A DNA stretch of 64,000 nucleotides from JAHOYW01 sp963664605 (GCA_963664605.1 OY761536.1:3534001-3598000); one strand, 5' to 3'. Positions 8,917 through 16,621 are shown, counted from the stretch's first letter. Notes: a model not told the origin generated them from the letters alone. A program made the numbers and translations.

Positions 8917-9174
8917 ATGAAAACTGTTATATGGATTATTATTCTTGCCGCTATATTTTTCGGGGGATATAAACTCTATCAGTCTATTTCAGCTAAAAAC
9001 GAAACCAAAACCGCTGCCGCTGAAACAAAAACCCCGGCAACCGAAAGAGCCGTCTTCCCCGAAAGCTACGAAGGAAAACCAAATTCCGAAAAAGGCATTA
9101 AAAACTGGCGCGCCGTAAAGAAAGTAACAAATCTAAACGAACAGCACCAAAAAGATTTACAGGATAACTTGTAA
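8917..9174 (+). CDS. Small single-pass membrane protein, unknown function
   Basis: 85 residues. Residues 4-22 (VIWIIILAAIFFGGYKLYQ) form a single hydrophobic helix. The rest is hydrophilic, Lys/Glu/Thr-rich and ends near LNEQHQKDLQDNL. A good promoter and AGAGGAA 7 bp before the ATG support expression. This looks like a small anchored protein with the tail in the periplasm or cytoplasm. I do not recognise a family, and there is no operon partner. Confidence 0.65.
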   Translation: MKTVIWIIILAAIFFGGYKLYQSISAKNETKTAAAETKTPATERAVFPESYEGKPNSEKGIKNWRAVKKVTNLNEQHQKDLQDNL

Positions 9175-9560
9175 GTCACATAATCCCGGGAGCGCCGGTC
9201 TTCAGACCGGCAATACTGCATTTTTCCATAACCTTATACCAATTCACAGCCAAAATTGTAATAAGCATTCCATATTTACTCCCCTGGGGACAGGGGCGGC
9301 CACACCTTTATCGTATATTTATGTTCCATGATGTAGCCACGGCTGTCTCCAGCCGTGCTGGTTGTAAAGTGATATACAAAAAAACTTTGCTTTTTACCAA
9401 TCTTTAGATTGCAAATTGGTAAAAATAAAGGTTGGAAGGCGGGTTCCACTCTGTTTATGGAGAGAAGAATTATGTCGGTGTCAGAGGAACCCGCCCTCCA
9501 GATTTTATCTCTTTTTAGTTTTTTGCTCTAATCAAGTTTATCCTGTAATCCTGTCTGATT
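9175..9560. other. Intergenic stretch with three hairpin repeats
   Basis: No gene seen. It holds three separate inverted repeats: GCCGGTC-TTCA-GACCGGC (9194-9211), CACGGCTG-tctc-CAGCCGTG (9338-9357), and GGCGGGTTCC...GGAACCCGCC (9438-9495). Short G+C-rich hairpins of these kinds are scattered through intergenic DNA in several environmental phyla; here they look like dispersed repeats rather than terminators, because no T-run follows. Confidence 0.6.
9438..9495. repeat. 58-bp imperfect palindrome
   Basis: Perfect 10-bp arms GGCGGGTTCC (9438-9447) and GGAACCCGCC (9486-9495). The flanks GGTTGGAAGGCGGG and CCCGCCCTCCAG resemble the ends of the GGAGGGCG...CGCCCTCC hairpins at 13623-13689 and 13873-13939, so these may be one dispersed family. 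Confidence 0.6.
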
Positions 9561-9737
9561 TTAAAAATTGTCCTTTTCCTCAATAGTCATTTTGCCGGGA
9601 CAAATACGTTTTGCCAGCTTCAATAACAACATTGATAAACGCAGACGAAATCCAATCTTCCAGGGATTTTTAATCGTTATTCTGTATTCAACCTGTTCAA
9701 AAACATCTTCGGCATCAACTTCAAAATCATATTTCAT
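9561..9737 (-). CDS. Small hypothetical protein
   Basis: A 58-codon frame from ATG at 9737 to TAA at 9561. It encodes a protein beginning MKYDFEVDAEDVFEQVEY and ending with charged residues (TIEEKDNF). Composition is protein-like, with a central amphipathic helix (GFRLRLSMLLLKLAKRI). No clear ribosome binding site is visible, and the surrounding DNA is repeat-rich. I recall short proteins of similar start in phage-like regions but cannot name a family; it could be a relic. Confidence 0.4.
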   Translation of the reverse strand: MKYDFEVDAEDVFEQVEYRITIKNPWKIGFRLRLSMLLLKLAKRICPGKMTIEEKDNF

Positions 9738-9872
9738 AATAGCTCAGATTTAAGGGTTAAGGGTTAAGTTCTTTTTACGTACTGCAATATATATTTTTTT
9801 TTGTATCTTCGAATTAAATTCTGTTAACAACTAACGGCTAACGGAATATATATGAAAGCGTTATCGAAATAT

Positions 9873-10126
9873 GACTTCATCCGAGTATTTACGCTCCCGG
9901 CGGAGCCGTATAGGAGCGGCATTACGGTTGTACACCTGCGCACCTAGCATACCCGGAAGTACAGACTTCACCCGAGTATTTACGCTCCCGGCGGAGCCGT
10001 ATAGGAGCGGCATTACGGTTGTACACCTGCGTACCTAGCATACCCGGAAGTACAGGCTTCACCCGAGTATTTACGCTCCCGGCGGAGCCGTATAGGAGCG
10101 GCATTCGGTTGTACACCCGCGTACCA
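9873..10126. repeat. Tandem repeat, 91-bp unit, 2.8 copies
   Basis: Copies begin at 9873, 9964 and 10055, with exactly 91 bp between them. The units share the core CCGAGTATTTACGCTCCCGG followed by CGGAGCCGTATAGGAGCGGC. The first two differ by only a few bases; the third is degenerate after about 70 bp. Because 91 is not a multiple of three, any peptide encoded changes frame in each unit, so this is not a coding repeat. Each unit carries a short CTCC...GGAG dyad. Confidence 0.9.
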
Positions 10127-10160
10127 CCTGCGTACAAAAAAAGGACGCGCCAGTCATACT

Positions 10161-10295
10161 CAGTCAAGGTAACCGTCAAGTGACCCATCAGAGAATATGA
10201 AAGGCGCGCCCACAAAGAATATATAAATACTCAATGCAGACGCGGTTCTTCCAACTTTGTTTCTCTGATTAAAAAATTGACGGTTTTTTTGACTG
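10161..10295. repeat. 135-bp concentric palindrome, MITE-like
   Basis: The 19-bp ends 10161-10179 and 10277-10295 are inverted repeats matching at 16 of 19 positions. Inside them CAGAGAA (10189-10195) and TTCTCTG (10261-10267) are inverted about the same centre (10228). The result is a long interrupted hairpin with terminal inverted repeats and no gene. It could be a non-autonomous transposable relic or a folded RNA. No flanking target duplication was seen. Confidence 0.55.
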
Positions 10296-10434
10296 AAACG
10301 CTATTGGAAGCCGCGTGGCTTCATTATTAAAATGTATTGAATATTTATTGGCTTATAAACAAATCTCCTTCATTAATTACATAATATTAAAATAAATCAC
10401 AAATAATTCAAAGTCAAGAAAAAAAAGAAAAAAA

Positions 10435-10542
10435 CCAGCGTTTCGCCGCTGGACCGCGAGCCGATACGTCGGCTTCGTTATCCTTTTTGAAATTCTCTGC
10501 GTAACAATACTTGAGAATTTCAAAGAGTACGCTATTTTTACG
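10435..10542 (-). repeat. Three-hairpin element, copy 1
   Basis: Read on the minus strand: hairpin 1 has 10-bp arms TGAAATTCTC and GAGAATTTCA with a 15-nt loop (10488-10522). Hairpin 2 is GCCGA-cgta-TCGGC. Hairpin 3 is CCAGCG-gcgaaa-CGCTGG, followed by a T-rich run. It starts about 10 bp after the Vsr-like gene stop, so hairpin 3 may also act as the terminator of the restriction operon. An inverted copy lies at 13712-13817. Confidence 0.8.
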
Positions 10543-10551
10543 ATTTGTTTC

Positions 10552-10974
10552 TCAGACCGAATTTACAAGATTTTTAATTTCTTGTGCAATAATATCTGGA
10601 TTAGCTTTTATTTCGCTTTCCCAAAAACGAGCTACTATCCAGCCTTCTTGCTTAAGGTAAATATTAACTTCTTTGTCTCTTTCAATATTACGAAGGATTT
10701 TCTTTCTCCAAAAATCACTATAACTAGCTAATTCTTCTTCCAGAGAAGATAGCCCCCTTATCTTCCAGTTATGACCGTGCCAAAAATCTCCATCACAAAA
10801 AACAGCTATTCGGGCTTTTATAAAAACAAAATCAGGTTTACCTTTTATTTTATAATATTTTCTGTATCTTAACCCCAATTTCCACATAGCACGTCCTAAT
10901 AAACGTTCAGGGACCGTTCCCTCGGATTTTATAGCAGACATTATTTTATAGGTAATTTCAGGAGATCTACTCAT
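10552..10974 (-). CDS. Very short patch repair (Vsr-like) endonuclease
   Basis: 140 residues, the usual Vsr length. The opening RSPEITYKIMSAIKSEGTVPE matches the family start, followed by LGRAMWKLGLRYRKYYKIKGKPDFVF with the metal-binding aspartate (D48). Then come FCDGDFWHGH (H66, H68), FWRKKILRNIERD, and GWIVARFWESEI. Vsr nicks 5' of the T in T:G mismatches left when 5-methylcytosine deaminates, protecting sites modified by a partner C5 methyltransferase. That partner is encoded two genes upstream. It overlaps the nuclease gene by 8 bp. mutL, whose product stimulates Vsr in E. coli, lies on the other side of the cassette. Confidence 0.88.
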   Translation of the reverse strand: MSRSPEITYKIMSAIKSEGTVPERLLGRAMWKLGLRYRKYYKIKGKPDFVFIKARIAVFCDGDFWHGHNWKIRGLSSLEEELASYSDFWRKKILRNIERDKEVNIYLKQEGWIVARFWESEIKANPDIIAQEIKNLVNSV

Positions 10975-12061
10975 GCATTATTTCTTTTATATAGCTAATG
11001 AAAACTTTATTTGTTAATTTAGTTTCTTTTAAAGCACAAGGTAATATTTTTGTTAGCTCTTTGAGCCATTGGTCAAGTCTATCATCAAAAGAAATTAAAT
11101 TATTAGCTTTTGACTTTGGTAATTGCCAATATTCAGTTAAATCACTAGGAACAACTTCATTTATGCTGTCTTTTATTAGATCAATATATTCAATAAGCCT
11201 TCCAAAAACCTTAGGAATATTTTTATATTTAACCGCATCTATAATTAAAGTTACTTTTCCTCCTGCTGAAAATGAATCTCGTAAAGATGAAGATACAATT
11301 CCATATTCTTTAATTAGCCAAGCTGCGACTTTATCATATTTTGTTGAGGAAGAGTTTAAAAAAACTTCAGGAAACAGGAACATTGCTTTTGCTATAAGCT
11401 TTTTTTTGTCATTTGGTAAAAGATTAGACCACATTTTTATTTCCATAGATACAGCCTTTTCTTCTTCATCATTAATCCACCAAACATTATTTGACTTGGA
11501 AGAACTTTTTTTATAATAATCGATGACAGGAGAAATTGGGTTATCAAGTTTTCTAAGAGCATCATATTCTATTGACATTTTAGAAAATATTGATTCTCCA
11601 CGCTTCAAATTCATATCTATTAAATAACGAGGCGAATGAGTAACCGCCACATCATATAAACAATCTTGATATTTTCTAAATTTAAATTGCACGGGCGCAG
11701 CCATCTTGCCAAACATTAGATATATTCGCTCAACACCATCAATACGGGTTGACTCAAGAACACTATTTCCAACAGTAGTCCAATGGTTTTGTTTTGTAGT
11801 TTTAACCTCAACTCCATAATATTCATTCGCTATAATATCTGGAAATTTATGTCCTGAAATTAGTTCTATTGTCTTGTCAAAATTTGTGCCTCTGGCACAA
11901 ATACTCATAGCTTCGAAAACATTTTTTTCAAAAGAAAATGCATCTCCTTTTGAAAAAGATTCTGGCGACCTGCTCAATAATTCTTCCAACTCATATTGAG
12001 TATCGGTTAGAAGGCTTTCAAAATCATTATTTTTTGCGTTATTATTACTAGAAATAATCAC
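10967..12061 (-). CDS. Type II restriction endonuclease, PD-(D/E)XK
   Basis: 364 residues from a GTG at 12061 preceded by AAAGGGAGGGG; a longer in-frame ATG start would overlap the methyltransferase and lacks such a site. The nuclease core is FPDIIANEYYGVEVKTTK, giving PD75-X9-E85-V-K87, the metal-binding and catalytic residues of the PD-(D/E)XK fold. The remaining 270 residues, mostly helical, probably recognise DNA. It sits 13 bp after the C5 methyltransferase gene and overlaps the Vsr-like gene, the standard arrangement for a type II restriction-modification operon. Recognition sequence cannot be read from the protein. It is strongly A+T-rich: 15 of 60 bases at 12001-12060 are G or C. Confidence 0.85.
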   Translation of the reverse strand: MIISSNNNAKNNDFESLLTDTQYELEELLSRSPESFSKGDAFSFEKNVFEAMSICARGTNFDKTIELISGHKFPDIIANEYYGVEVKTTKQNHWTTVGNSVLESTRIDGVERIYLMFGKMAAPVQFKFRKYQDCLYDVAVTHSPRYLIDMNLKRGESIFSKMSIEYDALRKLDNPISPVIDYYKKSSSKSNNVWWINDEEEKAVSMEIKMWSNLLPNDKKKLIAKAMFLFPEVFLNSSSTKYDKVAAWLIKEYGIVSSSLRDSFSAGGKVTLIIDAVKYKNIPKVFGRLIEYIDLIKDSINEVVPSDLTEYWQLPKSKANNLISFDDRLDQWLKELTKILPCALKETKLTNKVFISYIKEIMHE

Positions 12062-12074
12062 ATTTCCCCTCCCT

Positions 12075-13319
12075 TTATTTAAATATTTTATCCCACAACA
12101 ATTCAATTCTTTTAGCAAGATGATAAGCCAAAAGGGGAGGAACAGCATTACCAATAACCTGATATCCTCCCGATGCGCTTATTAAATATTTTCTATTATT
12201 TTGTGATTTAATAACAAATTTAAATTCATCAGGAAAAGTTTGAATTCTAGCGCATTCTCTTACAGATAATCTACGTTCCAAGAGTCCATTTTTTAACTCA
12301 ACATCAATCTTTCCACCATGCTCTTTTGAGAGCCGCCTATATTCTATATTACCATGATGTTCAGCGCGGATTGTTGGGGCACAACTATCTAAATCAACTT
12401 CTTTTTGACCTTGACAATGAGTGCCCATATATTTTGCTTGTGAAAACTTCTGCTGGGATAAATCTTTCGATTTCTCTGGTTCAACTAAGCCTTTCAGCGC
12501 TTGCCTGACAGTTGTGTATGGTAATAGACCATTTTTGCCTTTTTGAGAATGAGTTTTTAACGGATATGGGTCATAGTCTTCAGGAATTACATCTGAACTC
12601 AATGCTTCAAAAGCCTTTGATTGTAAAGAATTTTTATTGAAGCCAATAAATATAATTCTTTCTCTGGTTTGAGGTACTCCATAGTCAGGAGCGTATAGAA
12701 CTCTAGCTGGAATGACAACATAACCTCCAGCAATATTTCTAAAATCATTTTCAATTATTTCTTTAACATCTTCTAATGACACAAGCCCTTTAACATTTTC
12801 TGCAAAAAATACTTTTGGTTTGGTTATTTCTATAACTTCTTTCATCCACATATATAGTTGTCCGCGACTTTCTTTGCTAGGTTCTGAAACTCGAAATTCG
12901 CCATTATGGCTTTTGTGTGAATTAAAACCTAATCTTTTACCAGCAACACTAAAATCGTTACATGGAAAGCCTCCTGTAACAATATCTATGTCTTTCGGAA
13001 ATATATTCACAACTTTAGATTCGTGTAGTTTTACCAAATCAACGATACTCATTACATTGTATGCGTTATTGATAGGTCGTTTTTTGCTAAAATAATATTC
13101 CCAAGCAGCTTTAGCGTGTTCTAAAATATCATTAGCAAAAACAGTTTCAAAACAAGTTGGGATAAGGTTTATCCAACCATAATTTTCGGATTCAATCCAA
13201 TCGGGATGTAATTTATTATTAATCGACTCCTCAATTACCTTAAACCCTCCTTCAAATCCAAGATCCATTCCTCCACACCCTGAGAACAAGGATAATACTT
13301 TTTTCTTTGTATTCGTCAT
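12075..13319 (-). CDS. DNA (cytosine-5-)-methyltransferase
   Basis: 414 residues with the C5 methyltransferase motifs in order: I LFSGCGGMDLGFEGG (11-25), IV GGFPCNDFSVAGKR with catalytic C120, VI ENVKG (174-178), VIII QTRERIIFIGF (217-227), a target recognition region (about 240-345), IX RLSVRECARIQTFPD (350-364) and X YQVIGNAVPP (386-395). It transfers methyl from SAM to cytosine C5 at the site cut by the adjacent nuclease. First gene of the three-gene operon; the upstream 140 bp is A+T-rich with only weak promoter-like boxes. Low G+C relative to mutL and the Gre gene suggests recent transfer. Confidence 0.95.
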   Translation of the reverse strand: MTNTKKKVLSLFSGCGGMDLGFEGGFKVIEESINNKLHPDWIESENYGWINLIPTCFETVFANDILEHAKAAWEYYFSKKRPINNAYNVMSIVDLVKLHESKVVNIFPKDIDIVTGGFPCNDFSVAGKRLGFNSHKSHNGEFRVSEPSKESRGQLYMWMKEVIEITKPKVFFAENVKGLVSLEDVKEIIENDFRNIAGGYVVIPARVLYAPDYGVPQTRERIIFIGFNKNSLQSKAFEALSSDVIPEDYDPYPLKTHSQKGKNGLLPYTTVRQALKGLVEPEKSKDLSQQKFSQAKYMGTHCQGQKEVDLDSCAPTIRAEHHGNIEYRRLSKEHGGKIDVELKNGLLERRLSVRECARIQTFPDEFKFVIKSQNNRKYLISASGGYQVIGNAVPPLLAYHLAKRIELLWDKIFK

Positions 13320-13460
13320 AAGCTTACATTTTTAAAATTTATTTTTTATCTTAGAAAATAGCATATAATAAGACTGGCTTCAACTGTAATCTAAAAGGAA
13401 TTTCCTAGTTTTCATTTCAATTAGTAAATAATTCCAGTTAATCCGGTTGAAAAAAAGAAA

Positions 13461-13600
13461 ACGAGTTGCGGGTTGCGAGTTGCGAGTTGCGGGTTGCGAG
13501 TTGCGGGTTGCGGGTTGCGAGTTGCGAGTTGCGAGTTGCGAGTTGCGAGTTGCGAGTTGCGAGTTGCGAGTTGCGAGTTGCGAGTTGCGGGTTGCGAGCT
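13461..13600. repeat. Heptanucleotide tandem repeat, about 20 units
   Basis: Uninterrupted array of the 7-bp unit GCGAGTT/GCGGGTT. Because 7 is not a multiple of three, all three frames encode the same heptapeptide (VASCELR on the plus strand, QLATRNS on the minus), which produces long spurious open frames on both strands. Degenerate units recur at 13825-13860. Such arrays are prone to slippage. Confidence 0.95.
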
Positions 13601-13689
13601 GTGGGGTACGAAGAAAAACACATGGAGGGCGAATGTCCTCATGAGCCGCACACGTTAAACATCGCGGCTCGACAGAGTCTCGCCCTCCA
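13592..13689. repeat. 98-bp duplicated hairpin block, copy A
   Basis: Matches 13842-13939 at 92 of 98 positions in direct orientation, 250 bp apart. It contains a 67-bp hairpin: outer arms TGGAGGGCGA (13623-13632) and TCGCCCTCCA (13680-13689), inner arms GAGCCGC (13643-13649) and GCGGCTC (13664-13670). Both copies are preceded by heptanucleotide repeat units, so array and hairpin appear to have been duplicated together. Confidence 0.9.
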
Positions 13690-13711
13690 AATGAACCGCT
13701 ATTATACGTGG

Positions 13712-13817
13712 TAAAAACTGGCTAACTCTTTGGGATTATCAAACATATTTGTGCTGATAATCCCAAAAGAATAACGAAGCCGACGGATCGGCACGGGGTC
13801 CAGCGACGGAACGCTGG
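13712..13817 (+). repeat. Three-hairpin element, copy 2 (inverted relative to copy 1)
   Basis: Hairpin 1 arms TGGGATTATC (13731-13740) and GATAATCCCA (13756-13765) enclose a 15-nt loop. Hairpin 2 is GCCGA-cgga-TCGGC, and hairpin 3 is CCAGCG-acggaa-CGCTGG. The flanks (ATAACGAAGCCGAC after hairpin 1, CTCTTTG before it) match copy 1. The hairpin 1 arms differ from copy 1 at three positions, and all three are compensated in the opposite arm. No plus-strand gene precedes it, so a terminator role is unlikely here. Confidence 0.8.
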
Positions 13818-13841
13818 GATTGGCGAACTGCGAGTTACGGG

Positions 13842-13939
13842 TTGCGAGCTGCGGGTTGCGAAGAAAAACACATGGAGGGCGAATGTCCTTATTAGCCGCA
13901 CACGTTAAACATCGCGGCTCGACAGAGTCTTGCCCTCCA
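13842..13939. repeat. 98-bp duplicated hairpin block, copy B
   Basis: Second copy of the block at 13592-13689, with six mismatches. One mismatch opens a base pair of the outer stem (TTGCCCTCCA for TCGCCCTCCA). It lies between copy 2 of the three-hairpin element and the mutL 3' end. Confidence 0.9.
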
Positions 13940-13983
13940 CTGGACGACGTGCCGCGGTCAAGCGGTTTTATATTTTTTATGTA

Positions 13984-14003
13984 AACGAGGCCGACGGATC
14001 GGC
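13984..14003. repeat. Partial three-hairpin element (hairpin 2 only)
   Basis: AACGAGGCCGACGGATCGGC repeats hairpin 2 and its left flank from copy 2 and directly abuts the mutL stop codon (14004-14006). It may be a fragment of the same element, or a hairpin recruited as a transcript end for mutL; no T-run follows. Confidence 0.5.
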
Positions 14004-15884
14004 TTATTTCCTTCCAAATCTTTTTTCGAGTTCTTTTTTGGTGATGTGCACTATTGTCGGGCGGCCGTGCGGACAGGAGAACGGCAATTCGCATTGCGCC
14101 ATCTGCTGGAACAATGAACGCGCTTCATGAAGAGTTAACTGGTCGTGCGCTTTGACCGCGGCTTTGCATGAAGCCATTGCCAGTGCCTCGACATCCAGTT
14201 TATTTGAAGCCCTTCCCTCTTCGAGCAGTTCAGAAAGCATATCCTGCAAAAGCCCTCCGGCGTTTTCCTGTTTCAAAGATGCCGGAACGGAGTTTAACAT
14301 TACGGTGTTGCTGCTCAGGGATTCCACCTCAAATCCGAGTTTCAAAAATATTTCAGAGTTTTTACTGACATATGCCGCTTCCGCCCGGGAAAGTTCCAGC
14401 GTTATCGGCAAAAGAAGCTGCTGGGACGGCACGCCCTGACGAGCGGCATTGAGCAAACGTTCAAACATCACTCTTTCATGCGCCGCATGCTGGTCGATAA
14501 TAATCAAGCCGTCCGCGCCGACTCCCAGGATATAGGTTTCATCGATAAAACCAACAATTTGCACATTTCCGTTGCCGGGCAGGTTCAAACCATCCTGCCT
14601 GCCCGCTGTAACCGCGGAAATTTCCGGTTCAGTCTTTTCCATCTCTTGCGACGTTTCCAGCGGTTCCGCTGATTCGGCAGATTTTGCTGTCCCTATAGGC
14701 TCTATTGGTTGAGGAGTAGTTATATCATTAGGTAAAGAATCAAAATCTATGCCCTGCCCTGTCGGGATTTCCTGCGAAGGGAGGCTTTCAAAACTCAAAT
14801 CAGCCTGTTCGACCTTCGGCGGAGAATAATCGATTTGCGCCCCCTGCAAAAGCGACTTAAGCGGAATCCGGCTGTCCAAAGTCACCGACGGCGCCGGTGA
14901 CTGCCGCAAAGCAATGCGGATAGCCTCGGTAATTACTCTTGAAACTTTATAGTCCTGTTTAAGCCGTATTTCACGTTTTGCCGGATGGACATTTATATCC
15001 ATGTTTTGAGGGTCGAGCCGGACAAACAAAATACAGGGCGGAAAACGCCCTTTTTCAAGCAGCCCGCCGAAGCCGTCACGAATACCGCGGTAGGCGGCTG
15101 GAGCCTCCACCGGGCGGCCGTTGAAAAAAGTCCGCTGTTCACGTCGGGAACTTCTGGTAAGACCGTGCCTGGCGACAAAACCCTTGACTGAAATATCTTC
15201 ATCAGAATAATCCACAGCCAGCATGTGGTCGGCATAATTCCTGCCGAAAAATGTTTTTATACGCGGCATCAAGTTATCATGGGCAGGTGAAGAAAAGACC
15301 TTTCGTCCATCCATAATCAGTTCGAATGAAATATCCGGGTAAGGCAGACTGAGCATATACAAAATTTCCTGAATATGCCGTTCTTCGGTAGCTTCGGCGC
15401 GGAGAAACTTTTTGCGTGCCGGTACATTGAAGAAAATATCACGCACCTCGATTCTGGTTCCCGGAGCACATCCGGCAGGTTCAGCTTCGAGTATTTTGCC
15501 GCCCCGGACGCTAACGACAAAACCTTCCATGGAATCATGCAGCCTGGTCGTCAGGGAAAAGCGTGATATTGAGGCAATACTGGGAACGGCTTCCCCGCGG
15601 AAACCCAAAGTTATAATATTATCAATATCTTCAGCACATTTGATCTTGCTGGTGGCGTGCGGTTCCAGGCACATCAAAGCATCGTCCTGATCCATGCCGG
15701 AACCATTATCGGTAACCGCAATGAGTTTCCGTCCAGCCTTTTCTATCTCCACAATAATGGAAGACGCGCCTGAATCAATAGAGTTTTCAACAAGTTCCTT
15801 AACCACGGAAGCCGGGCGTTCAATAACTTCTCCAGCCGCAATACGGTTGCTTATATTTTCAGATAATACCCTTATTTTGCTCAT
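14004..15884 (-). CDS. mutL: DNA mismatch repair protein MutL
   Basis: 626 residues. The GHKL ATPase motifs are complete: ELVENSIDSGA (E30, N34), DNGSGM (59-64), and GFRGEAVPSIA (94-104), where V replaces the more usual L. A Pro/Glu/Thr-rich linker spans about 350-430. The C-terminal domain has the endonuclease motif DQHAAHERVMFE (464-475), plus CKAAVKA (573-579) and CPHGRPT (604-610). This is therefore a latent nickase MutL as in most bacteria, not the nuclease-less E. coli form. It couples MutS mismatch recognition to strand incision. It overlaps the TPR gene by 4 bp. Next to a Vsr-like gene its position is suggestive, but the two are separated by 3 kb and inverted repeats. Confidence 0.96.
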   Translation of the reverse strand: MSKIRVLSENISNRIAAGEVIERPASVVKELVENSIDSGASSIIVEIEKAGRKLIAVTDNGSGMDQDDALMCLEPHATSKIKCAEDIDNIITLGFRGEAVPSIASISRFSLTTRLHDSMEGFVVSVRGGKILEAEPAGCAPGTRIEVRDIFFNVPARKKFLRAEATEERHIQEILYMLSLPYPDISFELIMDGRKVFSSPAHDNLMPRIKTFFGRNYADHMLAVDYSDEDISVKGFVARHGLTRSSRREQRTFFNGRPVEAPAAYRGIRDGFGGLLEKGRFPPCILFVRLDPQNMDINVHPAKREIRLKQDYKVSRVITEAIRIALRQSPAPSVTLDSRIPLKSLLQGAQIDYSPPKVEQADLSFESLPSQEIPTGQGIDFDSLPNDITTPQPIEPIGTAKSAESAEPLETSQEMEKTEPEISAVTAGRQDGLNLPGNGNVQIVGFIDETYILGVGADGLIIIDQHAAHERVMFERLLNAARQGVPSQQLLLPITLELSRAEAAYVSKNSEIFLKLGFEVESLSSNTVMLNSVPASLKQENAGGLLQDMLSELLEEGRASNKLDVEALAMASCKAAVKAHDQLTLHEARSLFQQMAQCELPFSCPHGRPTIVHITKKELEKRFGRK

Positions 15885-16621
15885 TTCTTCTTTTCTTCTC
15901 TCTGCTGCGCGGCTAACTTTCTATACGCCCTTTTCATAATGATCCTGAACCCTTTTTCATCCCGTATACTATCAAGCGCCGGATGATTCACTACATTAAT
16001 AATACTTGTCCCCATAAGATTGAATGCTTTTTCGAACGCGGTTATCGCTTCATCTTTTTTTCCCTGCTGGGCATAGGCACCCGATAAGTTCAAGGCAATC
16101 AAGCCGGATTCCGGGTCAAGTTCCAACGCTTTATTAAACTGCAGGACAGCCCGTGAATATTTTTTTTGTTTCAGCAGAACCTGTCCAAGATTATTATAGG
16201 CGCCGGCTGATTTTGCATTGAGCTTGATCTGTTTGGTAAAAATCTTTTCGGCATTCTCATATTCATGCTCCAGATAATATATTCTTCCCAGCAGCGAGAG
16301 CGCCTCATTGTTTTCACTCTGGAACATAAGAACGGTTTTCACCTTGTCCTCAGCTGCATCAATTTTTCCTTTATCCAGTTCAGAATAGGCCTGCAAAAGT
16401 AAATTCAGTACCTTTTTCTCGTCTATTATACGTTTCTGCCGCCTCCGTAATTCCGGTTCTTTCGCGGTTTCGATATTGCTGAGATAAACAGCATGCTTCT
16501 TATTCGATTTTGAATCCAGCATCAACGAATTATGCACCTCAGGCCTGGTACTGACTATAATGGCAGTCAATAAAACAATGCAAAACAGAAACACAATAAG
16601 TGGAACCAATGATTTTTTCAT
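15881..16621 (-). CDS. Membrane-anchored TPR protein
   Basis: About 246 residues from the ATG at 16621, which follows AGAGAGCAG; an in-frame ATG seven codons earlier has no such site. A hydrophobic anchor (SLVPLIVFLFCIVLLTAIIV) comes first, then a charged helical region. At least four tetratricopeptide repeats follow in the middle (for example AGAYNNLGQVLLKQKKYSRAVLQFNKALELDP). TPR arrays mediate protein-protein contacts; partner unknown. It is translationally coupled to mutL by a 4-bp overlap, but a shared function is not implied. Confidence 0.8.
   Translation of the reverse strand: MKKSLVPLIVFLFCIVLLTAIIVSTRPEVHNSLMLDSKSNKKHAVYLSNIETAKEPELRRRQKRIIDEKKVLNLLLQAYSELDKGKIDAAEDKVKTVLMFQSENNEALSLLGRIYYLEHEYENAEKIFTKQIKLNAKSAGAYNNLGQVLLKQKKYSRAVLQFNKALELDPESGLIALNLSGAYAQQGKKDEAITAFEKAFNLMGTSIINVVNHPALDSIRDEKGFRIIMKRAYRKLAAQQREEKKK

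Noticed and set aside
9922..10215. 97-residue open frame on the minus strand
   Set aside because: It is translated from the 91-bp tandem repeat and the 135-bp palindrome; the repeat unit changes frame in each copy, so the peptide similarity between copies is not maintained as coding.
11998..12154. Upstream ATG start of the restriction endonuclease at 12154
   Set aside because: It would overlap the methyltransferase by about 80 bp and lacks a binding site, whereas GTG at 12061 follows GGGAGGGG.
13421..13714. Several open frames encoding repeats such as NSQLATR or VASCELR
   Set aside because: They come from the 7-bp array, which is open in every frame on both strands. Low-complexity shadow, not genes.
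10435..13817. Integron attC sites around the restriction cassette
   Set aside because: The characteristic 7-bp core sites (GTTRRRY and its complement) are not paired at the element ends, the two copies are inverted rather than direct, and no integrase is in the window. Kept only as one hypothesis.
13461..13939. CRISPR array
   Set aside because: Repeats are 7 bp without spacers, and the 98-bp block occurs only twice; no cas genes are near.
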